A stretch of 5,657 nt of DNA from JBFGCT01 sp041581055 (lineage in GTDB: Bacteria; Actinomycetota; Acidimicrobiia; Acidimicrobiales; Ilumatobacteraceae). This document shows, in pieces, positions 4,320-5,657 of the stretch. The notes beneath the pieces are model-generated. The model had not been told where the DNA came from. It ran no database searches and was given only the letters and a program-made list of their open reading frames with translations. Both the position numbers and the translations under genes were made by a program. How positions within the stretch are numbered: the first letter of the stretch is position 1; each line of letters opens with the position of its first letter. The stretch spans positions 1 through 5,657 of the forward strand of contig JBFGCT010000219.1 in NCBI GenBank assembly GCA_041581055.1, in the 5' to 3' direction.

Positions 4320-5657
4320 CCGCACCGAGCTCGACGTGGCGTCGGCGACGGCCGAGGCCGCCCCGCCCGGGAGCTCCCCGGCGACCCACCGGTTCCGCGC
4401 CGCGACCTACGACGAGGCGGTGATCGCGGCGACCGCCGAGCTCGGCCCGGGGGTCGAGGTGCTCGAGGCCAATCGCATCCGGCGCGGCGGTCTCGGCGGC
4501 TTCTTCGCCACCGACCTCGGCGTCGAGATTGCCGTCGCGGCCACCGGTGGCGCCGCGGTCGTCGACGACCGGGCCGACCGTCGGGCGGACGTGATGGCCG
4601 AAATCGCCTCCGCGACCGGCCCGATCCGCCCGTACCTCCCCGAGGATCTGACGACCGAGGTGACCAGGCGCCTCGACGGCGCGCTTCCCGGCCAGTCGCT
4701 CGGCATGACCGACGCGGGGCTGCAACGGCTCCTCGACCGCGTCGAGCGGACCGAGCGGGAGCACGCCCCCGCCACGCCGGACGATCACGCCGGCACTCCC
4801 GGACGGTTCGCCGACATGCTCGCCGACGTGTCGCGGGCGCGCGAGGAGTCGGACTTCTCGTTCGACGCGCCCCCCGGGGCCGACCGCGCCGCGGCGGCAG
4901 CCGACCGCGCCGACCGGCCGACCGCGGAGGGCGCGGCCAGGTTCTCGTTCGACGTGGCGCCCGGCGAGGCGCCGACCTCCGACCCGTCGGGCGACGGCGG
5001 GCCGGGCGCCGACGACGTGCTCGCGCCGGTCGCCGAGGGGGCGCCGCGGCTTCCCGCGCAGCCGCACCAGGCGGTCGCCCGGTCGGCCCCGAGCGGGTTC
5101 GTGCTGGCGAGGGAGCATGACATCGAGGGATCGATCGCCGAGTTGTCCGACGCGATGCTCGACGCGATGGCCCGTGAGCTCGGCGACGACCCGGCCGGCG
5201 CCGCCGGCGGGACCGACGACGCCCGGATCGGGGGCGGGTCGGCCGACGAGCTGCCCGGCGAGATGGCGGGTGCGGCGCCGCTCGCGCCAACCGACGGGCC
5301 GCCGGGCGCGATGGCCGAAATGGTCGTCGGCGACCCGATGGGGCCGGGGCGGGACGCGCTGGCCGTCGAGCTGCCCGTGGCGGGTGTCGACCCGGCGGCC
5401 GGGCCGGACGCGCCCGCCGTCGTCATGCCGATGAGCGGGACGATCGGCGAGTCGGAGGGCGACGGGCACGCGCCGCCCGAGCCACCGCCGCCGTCCGCGC
5501 CGATGCCGGCCGCCGCGGCGTTGCAGGGCGCGCCGGTCGAGCCGCGCGACGCGGACCCGTCCGCGCCGATGCCGGCCGCCGCGGCGTTGCAGGGCGCGCC
5601 GGTCGAGCCGCGCGACGCGGACCCGTCCGCGCCGATGCCGGCCGCCGCGGCGTTGCA
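4294..5657 (+). CDS. flhF: Flagellar biosynthesis GTPase FlhF, N-terminal part only (runs off right edge)
   Basis: The frame is open from 4294 to the window end (454 codons). Residues 32-83 match the FlhF N-terminal domain: HRFRAATYDEAVIAATAELG, then VEVLEANRIRRGGLGGFF and VEIAVAA, equivalent to the B. subtilis pattern FTAASMQEA...ELG...ILNSKKI...VEVIAV. FlhF is an SRP54-like GTPase that helps set flagellar position and number; it usually lies next to flhA and upstream of flhG. Residues 95-150 appear helical. From about 160 the chain is a low-complexity, acidic, Pro/Ala/Gly-rich linker with two FSFDxxPG motifs, one predicted helix (about 275-297), and then 22-residue tandem repeats from 401. 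The GTPase P-loop has not appeared by residue 454, whereas whole FlhF proteins are usually about 370-500 residues, so this one has an unusually long linker. There is no lysine in 454 residues. ATG 4291 is an alternative start. If the GTPase domain is absent downstream, the FlhF name would need revision. Confidence 0.78.
   Translation, partial: MTDTQLSPDRTELDVASATAEAAPPGSSPATHRFRAATYDEAVIAATAELGPGVEVLEANRIRRGGLGGFFATDLGVEIAVAATGGAAVVDDRADRRADVMAEIASATGPIRPYLPEDLTTEVTRRLDGALPGQSLGMTDAGLQRLLDRVERTEREHAPATPDDHAGTPGRFADMLADVSRAREESDFSFDAPPGADRAAAAADRADRPTAEGAARFSFDVAPGEAPTSDPSGDGGPGADDVLAPVAEGAPRLPAQPHQAVARSAPSGFVLAREHDIEGSIAELSDAMLDAMARELGDDPAGAAGGTDDARIGGGSADELPGEMAGAAPLAPTDGPPGAMAEMVVGDPMGPGRDALAVELPVAGVDPAAGPDAPAVVMPMSGTIGESEGDGHAPPEPPPPSAPMPAAAALQGAPVEPRDADPSAPMPAAAALQGAPVEPRDADPSAPMPAAAAL
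5494..5657 (+). repeat. 66-bp perfect tandem repeat inside flhF, 2.5 copies, continuing past the window
   Basis: Copies occupy 5494-5559, 5560-5625 and 5626-5657 (partial, 32 nt). All are identical at every nucleotide. The unit begins TCCGCGCCGATGCCGG and encodes 22 residues that begin SAPMPAAAAL and end EPRDADP, so gain or loss of a unit keeps the reading frame. A Pro-rich run (PPEPPPP) immediately precedes it. Identity at silent positions points to very recent duplication. There are no spacers, so it is not a CRISPR array. Confidence 0.97.

Noticed and set aside
2139..4325. A 728-codon open frame on the minus strand opposite flhA
   Set aside because: It mirrors flhA codons in high-GC DNA, giving an implausible Arg/Asp/His-rich product with no recognisable domain, while flhA is certain on the plus strand.
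4072..5469. A 465-codon open frame on the minus strand opposite flhF
   Set aside because: It is an Arg/Gly-rich shadow of the flhF frame and overlaps the flhA end; no family resemblance or ribosome-binding site.
4774..5493. A frameshift making the FlhF linker look low-complexity
   Set aside because: The frame keeps strong GC preference at third positions and no stop throughout, and the FSFD motifs and helix read sensibly in this frame.
5494..5657. CRISPR array or mobile-element terminal repeats
   Set aside because: Units abut with no spacers, are identical, and stay in the flhF reading frame, so this is a coding minisatellite.

Overview
This 5.66 kb window is very GC-rich, uses GC-ending codons and is densely packed with genes. 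It looks like the chromosome of a flagellated high-GC actinobacterium. A lineage such as Acidimicrobiia is plausible from the gene set (flhA, flhF, fliW, csrA), but that is inference and not shown by the sequence. There are six protein genes, two of them cut by the window edges. No gene-free stretch exceeds 160 bases, and no tRNA, rRNA, transposase or CRISPR array was seen.

Left part, minus strand (1-1261): two accessory genes lie head to tail with a gap of about 26 nt. The upstream gene encodes a 225-residue soluble protein built from four copies of a roughly 55-residue repeat (H...DQF/WG...PxxK). The downstream gene runs off the left edge. It begins with a TIR domain and then enters the linker typical of bacterial TIR-NB-ARC (STAND) proteins. 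This pair is the best candidate in the window for an undescribed system: a nucleotide-dependent immune-type sensor/effector with a dedicated repeat partner. The repeat gene is compositionally unlike its neighbours (15 lysines in 225 residues, against none in FliW, CsrA or the visible part of FlhF).

Middle part, minus strand (1363-2128): fliW and csrA are joined by a TGATG stop/start overlap and preceded by a good sigma70-like promoter whose spacer holds a perfect 7-bp dyad. FliW and CsrA form the known partner switch that links flagellin level to translation. A GC-rich hairpin follows csrA and separates it from the accessory pair.

Right part, plus strand (2235-5657): flhA, the export gate of the flagellar type III secretion system, diverges from fliW-csrA across a 156-bp region and overlaps the following flhF gene by 26 nt. 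Only the first 454 residues of FlhF are present. They comprise the conserved N-terminal domain and a very long disordered acidic/Pro-Ala linker, but the SRP-type GTPase domain has not been reached. The window ends inside a perfect 66-bp in-frame tandem repeat. Three ACGGA motifs in the flhA leader, two of them over the ribosome-binding site and start codon, raise the possibility that the CsrA encoded next door regulates flhA translation.
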